The notes: generated by a model not told the origin, from the sequence alone. A stretch of DNA of 64,000 bases from JAJOKK01 sp965370555 (GCA_965370555.1 CBDUVB010000005.1:1-64000), one strand, 5' to 3'; counted from the stretch's first letter, positions 47,917 through 57,026 are shown. Numbers and translations: made by a program.

Positions 47917-48051
47917 GCGGGAGACCACTGGAATGAGAAAGTCAAGGAGAAGCTTCGCCTCACCGACGCGCTCGTCGATCAGATCGTCTATCGCCTCTAC
48001 GGCCTCACTGAGGAAGAGATTCAAACCGTCGAGAAGCAACCCATCAAATAG
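47917..48051 (+). pseudogene. C-terminal remnant of a type II/IIG restriction-modification enzyme
   Basis: In the same frame immediately after the AlbA_2 stop, 44 codons read KVKEKLRLTDALVDQIVYRLYGLTEEEI and end at TAG 48049. This DxLVDQIVYxLYGLTEEEI tail is typical of Eco57I/TaqI-like adenine methyltransferase-endonucleases. The rest of the enzyme is gone. Confidence 0.65.
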
Positions 48052-48060
48052 GGGGACGCA

Positions 48061-48480
48061 ATGAAGAACTTCCGCAAGGAACTGTGGTTCGAGATCCCGA
48101 CCAGGCGGGCCTTCATCAATATCACCCGCAAGGTGGAGGAGGCTCTCGCCGAGAGCGGAATCAGGGAGGGTCTATGCCTGGTGAACGCGATGCACATCAC
48201 CGCGAGCGTGTACATCAATGACGATGAGAGAGGGCTGCTCGCAGACTACGAGCGCTGGCTCGAAGAACTCGCCCCACACGAGCCGATCTCCCGCTATCGG
48301 CACAACAACACCGGCGAGGACAACGGTGATGCTCACCTGAAACGTCAGGTGATGGGACGCGAAGTGGTTATCGCGATAACCGAGGGGAAACTCGACTTCG
48401 GGCCATGGGAGCAGATCTTCTACGGTGAGTTCGACGGCCGCCGCAAGAAACGCGTCCTCGTCAAGATCATCGGGGAATAG
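48061..48480 (+). CDS. YjbQ family (UPF0047) protein
   Basis: A 139-residue protein with the full YjbQ signature: [55 protein letters not shown] and [25 protein letters not shown]. The His residues are conserved and bind metal in structures. Some members show weak thiamine phosphate synthase activity; the true role is not settled. The GGGGG site before the ATG lies in the end of the restriction remnant, so the gene may share the AlbA_2 transcript. Confidence 0.9.
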   Translation: MKNFRKELWFEIPTRRAFINITRKVEEALAESGIREGLCLVNAMHITASVYINDDERGLLADYERWLEELAPHEPISRYRHNNTGEDNGDAHLKRQVMGREVVIAITEGKLDFGPWEQIFYGEFDGRRKKRVLVKIIGE

Positions 48481-48490
48481 CCCGGTTTGC

Positions 48491-51451
48491 TCAAGGCCCG
48501 ACCGTGATCGGGACGAGTATTGTCTCTCCTTCCTCCCCAGTGATCCAGACAAAATACGTCCCTATAGGGAGCGTCGCTGTCTCGATCACTAGGTGGCATC
48601 CTTCGTCCGTGTAGTGCCGGGAAAAGGCGAGGCCGGGGCTTACAGCGCCGCCGCCACCGACTGCGACCGGTCCGAGTGCTGCTACCCGCACCCAGGGTGG
48701 ATCCTCACGGTTCGTTTGCCTCAACGCCAGATCGGTTCGTTCCTTCGCCTGCTGCGGTACGGTCTGTGCGTCGGCAAAGAGGGTTAGATCTTCAAGATCG
48801 GGGGAGTTCGGTTTTCCAGCGGTGGCGGCCATCCGATGACCGTCAGCATCCAGGCCGTAGACGATGACACCGGGATTGGTGTGCCAGTTGGAATTCATAT
48901 CCCCGAACAGCGGATCGCTTCGCTCCATCGTCGCCCCTGCGCGCGCATCCCCTGCCAGCCACCCTCCAACCTCAGGGTTCTCGGCGTTCGCCGTATCGAC
49001 CAGATTTCCCTCTGAGTCGAAAAGGAGGATCACCGCTCCCTCATCTGGGAGGTCGAGTAGGTGGGGTGTTTGCACGTCGTAGAGGAGATCGGCAACGACA
49101 TTGTTCACCGTATCCTCGTGTCGCCGCTCCAGGGTGTAATAGCCGCGACCCTCCTCGCCTTCCTTCCCAGCGACCCACCACGAAATATCAAAGACACGCC
49201 ACGAGAGATCATCCTCGTGCTGTTTGATAAAGACGATCTCCGCTCCCGCCTCGCGCGTGAGGGAGAGGTCGATCGGTGATGGACTGATCGTCCCCGAAAG
49301 CTCAACACGCTTCCACAGACTCTCGTCGGGGACGGCCTTTCCTTTGGGATACCAGCATAGGGTCCACCCTGATAGGTCAACCGGGATGGAGCCGAGGTTC
49401 CGTAGCTCGACCCACTCGTCGGCCGGATCGGCTTTCGTTCCAGCCCAGGCGATCTCGTTGATGATTACTCTCCCGTCGAGTTCCATGCTAGTCGCTCCGC
49501 CTCCGCCGGCGATTCCGCTTAACGCGACGCTGACGGTCGTCTCAGTCACTGTCGTTCCTCCCACCGGACCGCGACCTGTGACCGATGCTGCGTTAGTCAA
49601 CGGGCCGGGAAGATCGGCTTCGGTGACGGTGTAGATCGCCGTTACGGTGAGCGATTCGCCTGGGATGAGAATGGTCGTTGGCAGCGGGATTTCGCCGATG
49701 TGGTCATCGATCAAGACGAGGTCGGTGAGCATGACATCGCCCGTGTTGGTGATGGTGTACGTGTAGGTGATCGTATCGCCGACCGCAGTCTCGGTCGTGT
49801 CGCTCGTCTTCAGCAAGGTGAGCGAACCATCAGAGGAGAGGTCGAAGAGGACGAGCGTATCGGAATCCGTCACCGTCTTTCCACTCGGGTCGATCGCCGT
49901 GACAACGACCGTGTTGACAAACGGCCCGGGAAGGTCCGCTTCGGTGATCGTCACGGAGAAACTTCCGGTCACGCGTTCCCACGGTGCGAGGGTGGTACGT
50001 GAAAGAGGGATCTCTCCCAACCGGTCATCCACCAAAGAAAGATCGGTGAGAAGGGTCTCTCCGGTATTGGTTATCGTGTAGACATAAGTGATCGTCTCCC
50101 CGACAGAGAGGGTATCGAGCGGTGAAATCGGGAAACCGCGCGAATCCTGCGCTTCTAGAATCACCTCGATCGAAGAGCGGCCTGAGCTTAATTGCACGCT
50201 TGCTTCATCACTCGCACTCCCCCCACAGTTATCGAGTACGGTCAACCGAAACCGTAGTTCCGTCTGCGAGGAGACCTCGGACGCTATGAAAGTCGCTTGA
50301 TCGGTGCTCTCGCCGGAGAGCGAGACGTTTGGGCCAGCCGTCTGTTCCCAAAGAGTACCGACTATTGCGCCATCACTGTCGCTCGCGCTCCCGATCAACA
50401 TCACCGAATCCCCTCCGTGCACGCTCTGATCAGGTCCAGCATCGACATCCGGAAGGGCGTTCACGTTCTTTACGTGTAGGGTGAGCGCATCGCTCGTCTG
50501 AGCGCCCCAGTCGTCCGTCACTGTGAGGCTAAGCGTGATATCCTCGCCTAAGCAGTTATCGATCATAGGCGCGGTGTAGGTGGGGTGGAGCGTACCCGGG
50601 TCATCGAAGCTTCCACCGCTGCCATGATCGCTCCAGAAGTAGGAAGCGATCCACCCGTCGGGGTCGCTTGCGGAGGCCTCGCTGAGCACTATTGATCCCC
50701 CCTCGTTCACCGATCGGTCACTGCCGACATCGACCATGGGGAAGGCGTTCACCCGCAACCAGAACGCGTCGCTAGCCTGACCGCCTTGCTGATCGGTCAC
50801 GGTGAGAATGATCTTGAGGGGCTCGCTCGCCCCTGGTGCGGTGTAGGTTGGCTGCACGGCTCCCTCATCATCAAAGTGGCCGGTAGCACCGTCATCGTCC
50901 CATGAATAGGAAGCAATCCCATCCCCGCCATCACCGGCTGATGCGTCGGAAAAGGTGATCATTCCCCCAAGGCCGACCATCTTGTCCGCGCCGGCGTCGA
51001 CCGAGGGGAGGACGTTCGTCGTGATGGTCGTGCTCGCCAGTTGCGTTGCCCCATCGGTTACACGAGCCGTATCGATCAGGGTTCCGGGAGCTGAGTACTC
51101 GACACTCGCTTGAATATCGACAGAGACGCTCTCCCCACTGTAAATCGTTCCCAACGGGATCAGTCCGGTAGCCGGATAGACGATCCACCCGCCTCCGTTC
51201 AACCTGTACTGCGCGTCCCACTGGTCGAGCCCGGTGGGGAGAGAATTCTGGTAGGTGAGGTCCATCGAGGAAGCGCCGGAGTTGATGATTATAGCCGTGC
51301 AGGTCAGGGTTCCGCCACGGCTTACCTCTCCCGGTGCGACGGAAAGCGTCAAGCTGACGGTCCCTCCCCACGTTATTGCTGAAATCGCGGAAAAGAGAAG
51401 AAGAACACAAATAGAGACCTGAAGACACAACTTCACGCGCGCACGAATCAT
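48491..51451 (-). CDS. large surface protein: PKD/Ig-like repeats, DUF11-like repeats, LTD and shared C-terminal module
   Basis: A 986-residue protein with a signal peptide (1-29). Next come a DUF11-like beta domain, three PKD/K319L-like repeats (each starting near PxVDxGxDxxVxxGG and holding a SYxWxxxG phrase), and two DUF11/conserved-repeat domains with YTYTITNTGxxxLTDLxLxDD. At about 647 an AGGGGAT linker leads to a lamin-tail domain (VIINEIAWAGT, DEWVELRNLG). A second VGGGGAV linker at about 930 precedes the final ~50 residues ending ETILVPITV. The last ~340 residues repeat the architecture of the protein at 1-1305. It is likely exported and displayed on the cell surface. The ATG follows GAAGGGGG; it is monocistronic. 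Confidence 0.85.
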   Translation of the reverse strand: MIRARVKLCLQVSICVLLLFSAISAITWGGTVSLTLSVAPGEVSRGGTLTCTAIIINSGASSMDLTYQNSLPTGLDQWDAQYRLNGGGWIVYPATGLIPLGTIYSGESVSVDIQASVEYSAPGTLIDTARVTDGATQLASTTITTNVLPSVDAGADKMVGLGGMITFSDASAGDGGDGIASYSWDDDGATGHFDDEGAVQPTYTAPGASEPLKIILTVTDQQGGQASDAFWLRVNAFPMVDVGSDRSVNEGGSIVLSEASASDPDGWIASYFWSDHGSGGSFDDPGTLHPTYTAPMIDNCLGEDITLSLTVTDDWGAQTSDALTLHVKNVNALPDVDAGPDQSVHGGDSVMLIGSASDSDGAIVGTLWEQTAGPNVSLSGESTDQATFIASEVSSQTELRFRLTVLDNCGGSASDEASVQLSSGRSSIEVILEAQDSRGFPISPLDTLSVGETITYVYTITNTGETLLTDLSLVDDRLGEIPLSRTTLAPWERVTGSFSVTITEADLPGPFVNTVVVTAIDPSGKTVTDSDTLVLFDLSSDGSLTLLKTSDTTETAVGDTITYTYTITNTGDVMLTDLVLIDDHIGEIPLPTTILIPGESLTVTAIYTVTEADLPGPLTNAASVTGRGPVGGTTVTETTVSVALSGIAGGGGATSMELDGRVIINEIAWAGTKADPADEWVELRNLGSIPVDLSGWTLCWYPKGKAVPDESLWKRVELSGTISPSPIDLSLTREAGAEIVFIKQHEDDLSWRVFDISWWVAGKEGEEGRGYYTLERRHEDTVNNVVADLLYDVQTPHLLDLPDEGAVILLFDSEGNLVDTANAENPEVGGWLAGDARAGATMERSDPLFGDMNSNWHTNPGVIVYGLDADGHRMAATAGKPNSPDLEDLTLFADAQTVPQQAKERTDLALRQTNREDPPWVRVAALGPVAVGGGGAVSPGLAFSRHYTDEGCHLVIETATLPIGTYFVWITGEEGETILVPITVGP

Positions 51452-51566
51452 ACTATCCCCCTTCTATAAGAGGAAGTATCACACAAAGGAGTGACTCTGA
51501 AGGTAATGCCTGTTACACTGGTGCGGAGAGTTCGTTCCCCCGCGATTAGACAAAGGTATCGTTCAT

Positions 51567-52115
51567 CTAGGTGAATAGGTGTCGAGAACGGTAAAAGTAC
51601 TCTCCCCCAGAGATGAGAGCAAGGGCGATGGCAAGATAGAGAAATCCGTCCTTCGTCATCGCACCACTGTTCCCTAATTGGAAGGTGCGGGTAGCAAGGA
51701 CTGCAAGGATGAGCCCGATATGGGAGATCGTCTTGAGCTTTCCAAGAGGGCTCGCCGCAATTACCTTTCCCTCAGCGATCGCCATAATACGCAACCCCGT
51801 GACGAGGAACTCACGTGCGATGATCACCATCACCGGGCCAGCTGCCAGCTCCCCCAATTGGACAAATGCAATCAGCGCTCCCGCCACGAGAAGCTTATCG
51901 GCGATCGGGTCGGCAAACGCGCCGAAGGTCGTTGTCTGATTGAGGCTGCGCGCCAGGTATCCATCGACCGCGTCGGAGATGGCGGCAAGCGAGAAGATCG
52001 CAATGGCAAGGATCGTTCCGACCGTGGTCTCTGAGAGGACCAGGTACATGAACAGCGGAACGCTCGCGATACGGGCGAGCGTGATCTGATTCGGAATGTT
52101 CGATCGAATATTCAT
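51567..52115 (-). CDS. pgsA: CDP-diacylglycerol--glycerol-3-phosphate 3-phosphatidyltransferase
   Basis: About 182 residues from the ATG at 52115 after GGTCGGAGAG; the longer open frame upstream lacks a site. The CDP-alcohol phosphatidyltransferase motif is complete: D-A-V-D-G-Y-L-A-R, then G-A-F-A-D-P-I-A-D. Several membrane helices flank it. The enzyme makes phosphatidylglycerophosphate at the inner membrane. It lies 37 bases after tpiA on the same strand, so both are probably co-transcribed; with the Fak fusion and plsY the window holds three steps of phospholipid synthesis. Confidence 0.93.
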   Translation of the reverse strand: MNIRSNIPNQITLARIASVPLFMYLVLSETTVGTILAIAIFSLAAISDAVDGYLARSLNQTTTFGAFADPIADKLLVAGALIAFVQLGELAAGPVMVIIAREFLVTGLRIMAIAEGKVIAASPLGKLKTISHIGLILAVLATRTFQLGNSGAMTKDGFLYLAIALALISGGEYFYRSRHLFT

Positions 52116-52152
52116 TCTCTCCGACCTCTGGCACCCCACTTCGACAATATCA

Positions 52153-52905
52153 TCAGTCAGCCTGGGCGATGATCTGGGCGAAGGACTCGGGAGAGAGGGA
52201 CGCTCCGCCCACAAGTGCCCCGTCGATGTCAGGCTGCGCCATAAGGGCGGCAGTGTTCTCCGGCTTCACGCTCCCCCCGTACAGGATGCGGACTCTCTCT
52301 GCAGTCTGTTCATCATAGGCCTGGGCTAGCCACTCGCGGATCATATGGATCGTCTCCTGAGCCTCCTCTGGGGAAGCGGTCTCGCCGGTCCCGATCGCCC
52401 AGATCGGTTCGTAGGCGATCACGATGGAAGAGGCAGCGGAGACACCGGTGAGATCGGCGGCAAGTTGAGCGGTGATCTTTTCTTCCACCCGTCCTTGGCG
52501 GTGCTCTTCGAGCGTCTCCCCGACACAGAGGATTGGGAGGAGTCCTGCAGAAATGGCTGCCTTAAGCTTGCGATTCAGGAGCTCATCATCCTCCCTAAAC
52601 AAGGCGCGCCGCTCGGAGTGACCGACGAGAACATGGGTACAGCCGCAGTCTTTAAGCATCGCCAATGAGATCTCCCCGGTGAACGCTCCTTTCGTCTCGA
52701 AGTGAAAATTCTGTCCACCCAGCGCGATTCCTGCCTCACTGAGGAGCCGACCGGCAAGTTGCAAACTGGTGAACGGCGGGAAGAGAAGTACCTCCACCGC
52801 CTCGTTCTCCTTTACCCCAACCACTAATGAGCGGATGAACTCCTCCGTCTCGGCCGGGGTCTTGTTCATCTTCCAGTTTCCCGCGATCAATAGGCGCCTT
52901 ATCAT
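52153..52905 (-). CDS. tpiA: triosephosphate isomerase
   Basis: A 250-residue TIM barrel from the ATG at 52905 (AGGGAGGAGACT upstream); a longer frame exists but is not coding-like. Catalytic residues are in place: the Lys of AGNWKMNKT, the His of HVLVGHSERR, the Glu of IAYEPIWAIGTG, and the phosphate loop YGGSVKPEN. It interconverts dihydroxyacetone phosphate and glyceraldehyde 3-phosphate. A TATAAT (minus strand, 52933-52928) lies before it with a poor -35. It is divergent from the slipin gene. Confidence 0.97.
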   Translation of the reverse strand: MIRRLLIAGNWKMNKTPAETEEFIRSLVVGVKENEAVEVLLFPPFTSLQLAGRLLSEAGIALGGQNFHFETKGAFTGEISLAMLKDCGCTHVLVGHSERRALFREDDELLNRKLKAAISAGLLPILCVGETLEEHRQGRVEEKITAQLAADLTGVSAASSIVIAYEPIWAIGTGETASPEEAQETIHMIREWLAQAYDEQTAERVRILYGGSVKPENTAALMAQPDIDGALVGGASLSPESFAQIIAQAD

Positions 52906-52959
52906 AGTCTCCTCCCTTTCGATGGTCATTATATCCCCCGAGCGCGAATCTGCTACCGA

Positions 52960-52988
52960 TTGACATCCATGCGCCACCCGCATATGAT
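52960..52988 (+). promoter_or_regulatory. promoter of the slipin-mnmG genes
   Basis: TTGACA (52960-52965), 17-base spacer, TATGAT (52983-52988); start near 52995, then AAGAGGAGG before the ATG at 53024. Confidence 0.75.
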
Positions 52989-53023
52989 CGGGCTGCAATA
53001 AAGGAGAAAGAGGAGGTAAGAGA

Positions 53024-53770
53024 ATGTCAATAACCATTGGAGCAATCGTCGCTCTTGTTGTGCTGTTCTTTCTGAACGCGGTCCGTATCGTCCGTGAGTA
53101 CGAGCGAGGGGTCATCTTCCGTCTCGGGCGCCTCGTCGGCGCAAAGGGGCCGGGGCTCTTCCTCATCATCCCCATCGTTGACAAGATGGTGAAGATAACC
53201 CTGCGGCTGGTCACCCTCGACGTTCCCCCGCAGGAGGTGATCACCAAGGACAACGTAACGGCGACCGTTAACGCTGTCCTCTTCTTCCGCGTGGTCGATC
53301 CTTCCGCAGCTGTGGTCAATGTACAGAACTACATCGAGGCGACGCGTCAGATTGCGATGACGACGCTGCGAAGCATCCTCGGTGGCGTGGAACTCGACCA
53401 GCTCCTAAGCGAACGGGAGAACATCAACCTCAAGCTGCAGGCGATCATCGACGAGCAGACCGATCCGTGGGGAATCAAGGTGAAGACGGTCGAGATCAAG
53501 GACGTGAAGATTCCCGGTGATATGCAGCGGGCGATCGCGCGGCAGGCCGAGGCCGAGCGGGAGCGTCGGGCCAAGATCATCAACGCCGAGGGAGAACTCC
53601 AAGCAGCGAGCAAGCTCTCCGAGGCAGCAGGGATCATCGCGGAGAACCCGGCGGCGCTCCAGCTTCGTTACCTTCAGAGCCTCGTCGATATCTCTGCGGA
53701 GAACGCCTCGACTATTGTCTTCCCGATCCCGATCGACATGTTCAAGTTCTTCCAGAGTAAGGACTCGTAG
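53024..53770 (+). CDS. slipin (SPFH/stomatin-like membrane protein)
   Basis: A 248-residue protein with one N-terminal membrane hairpin (about 4-22) and an SPFH/PHB domain (about 22-180: [37 protein letters not shown] strand, [23 protein letters not shown]). A coiled-coil rich in Ala/Glu/Arg follows ([18 protein letters not shown]). Slipins assemble into ring-like membrane scaffolds and often partner with NfeD proteases; no nfeD is next to it here. mnmG follows 12 bases later. Confidence 0.93.
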   Translation: MSITIGAIVALVVLFFLNAVRIVREYERGVIFRLGRLVGAKGPGLFLIIPIVDKMVKITLRLVTLDVPPQEVITKDNVTATVNAVLFFRVVDPSAAVVNVQNYIEATRQIAMTTLRSILGGVELDQLLSERENINLKLQAIIDEQTDPWGIKVKTVEIKDVKIPGDMQRAIARQAEAERERRAKIINAEGELQAASKLSEAAGIIAENPAALQLRYLQSLVDISAENASTIVFPIPIDMFKFFQSKDS

Positions 53771-53782
53771 CGAGAGAACCCG

Positions 53783-55627
53783 ATGAAGACCTACGATGTG
53801 GTGGTAGTTGGCGCCGGCCACGCTGGATGCGAGGCGGCGTCGGCTACGGCCCGGCTCGGTGTTGCTACGGCACTGGTGACGATCAACCTCTCCGAGATCG
53901 GGAAGATGCCGTGCAACCCGGCGATCGGCGGACCGGGAAAATCGCAGCTCGTGCGCGAAATCGACGCTCTCGGCGGGGAGATGGGCTGCATTACCGACTC
54001 CTCCATGTTGAACATCCGCCTTCTCAATACGAGCAAAGGGAAGGCCATGCAGGTTCGTCGCGCCCAAGCGGACCGAACGCGATACAAGCTCCTGTGGAAG
54101 ACGCTCCTCGAGAAGGCTGATGGCCTCGACCTGATCGAGGGGATGGTTGAGGAGATCCACACCGTAGGCGGGCGCGTCACTGGTGTCGAGCTACGCGAGG
54201 GATTGGAACTGAAAGCAAAGGCAGTGATCCTCGCCACGGGGACCTTCCTGAACGGTCGAGTTCTCATCGGGACGCTAGTTTATCCGGCCGGTCGGAGCGG
54301 GGAACCACCATCCCTTGGGCTGGCGACGGCACTTCGCACCATGGGCCTTACCATGGGCCGGCTGAAGACCGGGACTCCCCCACGGGTCAACCGCCGTTCG
54401 ATCGACTTTAGTGGCCTTGAGCGGCAGGATACCCATCCCTCTCCTCTCTCGTTCTCATTCTGGCGTGAGCCGTTCGCCCTTGCAAACGACTACCCGGTCT
54501 ATGTCACCCACACCAACGAGGAGACCCATCGCATAATCCGTGACAACCTCTCTCTCACCCCGAACTACAACGGCCTCATCCAAAGTGAGGGGCCGCGTAA
54601 CTGTCCGTCGCTTGAGGCGAAGATCGTCAAGTTTCCACAGCGCAACAGTCACAAGGTCTTTCTCGAACCGGAGGGACGGGAGACGGCCGAGACGTACCTG
54701 CAGGGGATCTACACCGCTTTCACCCCCGATATTCAAGAAGAGATCGTCCACTCAATCGTGGGGCTCGAACACGCCCAGATCGAGCGCTACGGGTACGACA
54801 TCGAGTACGATTACGTCGATCCGACACAGCTTACCCCCGCGATCGAGATCGATGGCATCGCTGGCCTCTTCCTCGCCGGCCAGGTGAATGGGACTACCGG
54901 TTACGAAGAGGCGGCGGGACAAGGGATCCTTGCCGGAATCAATGCCGCTCGTTGCGTCAAAGGGGAAGTCCCGCTCGTCCTCTCACGCGGGGAGGCGTTC
55001 ATCGGGGTGATGATTGATGACCTAGTGACCAAGGGGGTGACCGAACCCTACCGCATGCTCCCCTCCCGTGCCGAGTACCGGATCACCCTGCGTGAGGGGA
55101 ACGCCGATCTGCGCCTCTCGGAGATCGGCCACCAGATCGGCCTCCTCCCCGACGAGCGTTACGAGAAGGCGCTCACCCGTGCTCAGGCTATCGGGCGACT
55201 ACTCGATGAGCTGAAAAGCCGTCGCATCGGCCCGCAGGACCCATTAAACCATGTTCTCATCTCTCGAGGAACCACCCCGCTGACGGAGAATGGGTCGAGC
55301 CTGTACGACCTCCTTCGCCGACCATCGGTCCGCCTATCCGACCTCCTTCCCCGCGACGGAATCCCGGAGGACGTAAGAAGCGAAGCGGAGATTGAGGCGA
55401 AGTATGCCGGGTACCTTGCACAACAAGAACGGGAGATCGGACGGCTGAAGCGTTTGGAGAAGCTCATCATCCCTGTAGAGTTAGACTACAATCTGCTTTC
55501 GAACCTGTCTATCGAGGGGAGAGACCTTCTCACGCAGGCGCGGCCGAGCACGTTCGGACAGGCATCGCGTATCCCTGGGATCTCCCACGCCGATCTGTCG
55601 ATGCTCGCCATCACCCTGCGTCGCTGA
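53783..55627 (+). CDS. mnmG: tRNA uridine-5-carboxymethylaminomethyl modification enzyme MnmG
   Basis: A 614-residue flavoprotein that, with MnmE, modifies the wobble uridine of certain tRNAs. The FAD-binding GAGHAGCEAASATARLG is at the N-terminus. GKMPCNPAIGGPGKSQLVREID, MQVRRAQADRTRYK, the active-site region LKTGTPPRVNRRSIDF, and GQVNGTTGYEEAAGQG follow, with the C-terminal helical domain ending PGISHADLSMLAITLRR. It lies 12 bases after the slipin gene, likely one transcript. mnmE is not in the window. Confidence 0.97.
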   Translation: MKTYDVVVVGAGHAGCEAASATARLGVATALVTINLSEIGKMPCNPAIGGPGKSQLVREIDALGGEMGCITDSSMLNIRLLNTSKGKAMQVRRAQADRTRYKLLWKTLLEKADGLDLIEGMVEEIHTVGGRVTGVELREGLELKAKAVILATGTFLNGRVLIGTLVYPAGRSGEPPSLGLATALRTMGLTMGRLKTGTPPRVNRRSIDFSGLERQDTHPSPLSFSFWREPFALANDYPVYVTHTNEETHRIIRDNLSLTPNYNGLIQSEGPRNCPSLEAKIVKFPQRNSHKVFLEPEGRETAETYLQGIYTAFTPDIQEEIVHSIVGLEHAQIERYGYDIEYDYVDPTQLTPAIEIDGIAGLFLAGQVNGTTGYEEAAGQGILAGINAARCVKGEVPLVLSRGEAFIGVMIDDLVTKGVTEPYRMLPSRAEYRITLREGNADLRLSEIGHQIGLLPDERYEKALTRAQAIGRLLDELKSRRIGPQDPLNHVLISRGTTPLTENGSSLYDLLRRPSVRLSDLLPRDGIPEDVRSEAEIEAKYAGYLAQQEREIGRLKRLEKLIIPVELDYNLLSNLSIEGRDLLTQARPSTFGQASRIPGISHADLSMLAITLRR

Positions 55628-55820
55628 GCTTGCTTGTGTAATCCGGCTCTAAGAAATCCAGGAGGCCATGAGAAATACAGCAGATGGTGGGAACTAAACA
55701 GTGAAGGGTCAACTTCCAAGCGTTGCCAACACCGTAGCCTCACCTCCTGTTTCGAGTACTTTTCTTAGGTGAGGTAACGATCCCGTTTCATGTACTTTTT
55801 TGGCGAGGCAATTCGATGGC

Positions 55821-55849
55821 TTGACAAAGTGTGAGTGCCGTGCTATAGT
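55821..55849 (+). promoter_or_regulatory. promoter of the amino-acid ABC transporter operon
   Basis: TTGACA (55821-55826), a 17-base spacer and TATAGT (55844-55849). A dyad ctgttaacag and a second gttaac lie just after the predicted start (about 55866-55880), where an operator would be expected. Confidence 0.75.
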
Positions 55850-55855
55850 TTGTTT

Positions 55856-56071
55856 ATTGTTGCTGTTAACAGTTAACATAAAGCGGCCATACGTGAAGGA
55901 AACGTGCATGGGCAAGCGTGCGAAACATTCGAAACGAGGTTGCAGGCCCCTCCGTTTGGCAGTCGTTGACCTCTTCACTTCTCAGATCTGTACAAGGAGG
56001 TGATATCCAGCAAAAAAACAGCAATAAAAGTATAGCCGGTTAACAATGAAGTTCTTAAAGGAGGTTGTAAG
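55856..56071 (+). promoter_or_regulatory. long leader of the transporter operon with a 16S-3'-end-complementary stretch
   Basis: About 215 bases separate the promoter from the first start codon. At 55993-56011 the RNA (acaaggaggtgatatccagc) would be complementary to the 3' end of the 16S rRNA of this window over about 17 bases, with a two-base bulge. No start codon follows at a usable distance. The real ribosome site of the first gene is a separate AAAGGAGG at 56057. Confidence 0.4.
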
Positions 56072-56974
56072 ATGAACGTGAAAATGGTGCGGCGAATGGT
56101 TGTAGGTGCAGTCTGTCTGTTCCTGGTTGTGATGATTGGAAGCTTCGCGCTGGCTGTGGAATACGATATATTGGTTGGTGAAGACCTGCCAACTTTTCTT
56201 GCAGCCACGTCGTGGGGGGCTCCTCCCTTTGTATGGGTCGATGGACAAGGTCGATACGTCGGATTTGACGCCGACATTCTACGTTCCATGGCAATCATCG
56301 AGGGATTTAACCTTGAAAAGCCTTTAGACATGGACTTCGCAGGGCTGGTTCCTGCGCTAATCGCCAAAAAATACGACATCTTCTTCGGTTTCATCACCAT
56401 CACCGAAGCACGCGCCGAGGTCATTGATTACACCGATCCGTATTGGGAGTCCACCTATCTGGTCCTTGTGCGGTCCGAATCAGATCTCAACGTGGTCACC
56501 GCTATGTGTTGCGGAAGCAAAGTGGGCGTTCAAGCGGGTACTACGCAACACATGATCGTCCAAGACCTCGAGGAGAAGGCCACCGGCGTCATGCCGGCAG
56601 TCTATGACCGATTCATTCTGTCTGTCATGGACCTGCTCGAAGGCAGAATCGATTCCCTCGTACTGGATACGCCCTTTGGTGAGCAGTACCTGAAGACGTA
56701 TCCCGACCAACTAAAGAAAGTCGGCATGCTCTACACTGGTGAGCTGACCGGGATGGCCGTCCAACAAGGTGATCCTAACGGGATCCTACCTCTGTTGAAC
56801 GACGGGTTCAAGAAGCTGCAATCGATGGGCATCTGGCAACCGTTGGTCAATGCCTACATGACAGGCGACCTATCTCGGATCACCGATGCCGTCACCGAAG
56901 CCGGCCCTCTCCTGTTCGAAGACAAAGATCCACTCGCCTATGCACTAAAACTAGAAGAGTTGATGACACAATAG
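56072..56974 (+). CDS. amino-acid-type ABC transporter substrate-binding protein
   Basis: A 300-residue protein of the family 3 solute-binding type, with a signal peptide (1-29, cleaved near ALAVE). The PBP signature appears as GQGRYVGFDADILRSMA, MDFAGLVPALIAKKYDIFFGFITITEARAEVIDYTDPY, and CCGSKVGVQAGTTQ. This arrangement (FDxDI...TxxR-like TEARAE) binds the alpha-amino and carboxyl groups of amino acids. A double cysteine (CC) in the hinge region is unusual. There is no lipobox, so it is probably free in the periplasm, which fits a diderm cell. It is first in an operon with two permeases and an ATPase, and a strong hairpin follows it. Confidence 0.88.
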   Translation: MNVKMVRRMVVGAVCLFLVVMIGSFALAVEYDILVGEDLPTFLAATSWGAPPFVWVDGQGRYVGFDADILRSMAIIEGFNLEKPLDMDFAGLVPALIAKKYDIFFGFITITEARAEVIDYTDPYWESTYLVLVRSESDLNVVTAMCCGSKVGVQAGTTQHMIVQDLEEKATGVMPAVYDRFILSVMDLLEGRIDSLVLDTPFGEQYLKTYPDQLKKVGMLYTGELTGMAVQQGDPNGILPLLNDGFKKLQSMGIWQPLVNAYMTGDLSRITDAVTEAGPLLFEDKDPLAYALKLEELMTQ

Positions 56975-56993
56975 AAGAAGGAGAGGACGCTCG

Positions 56994-57026
56994 AAAGGGG
57001 GTGTGTGTGTCTTTCACACCCCCTTT
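56994..57026 (+). terminator. 12-bp perfect hairpin between binding protein and permease genes
   Basis: aaagggggtgtg (56994-57005) pairs exactly with cacaccccct-tt (57015-57026) around a 9-base loop. No T-tract follows, so partial termination or protection of the upstream mRNA is more likely than full stop. It would give more binding protein than permease. Confidence 0.6.
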
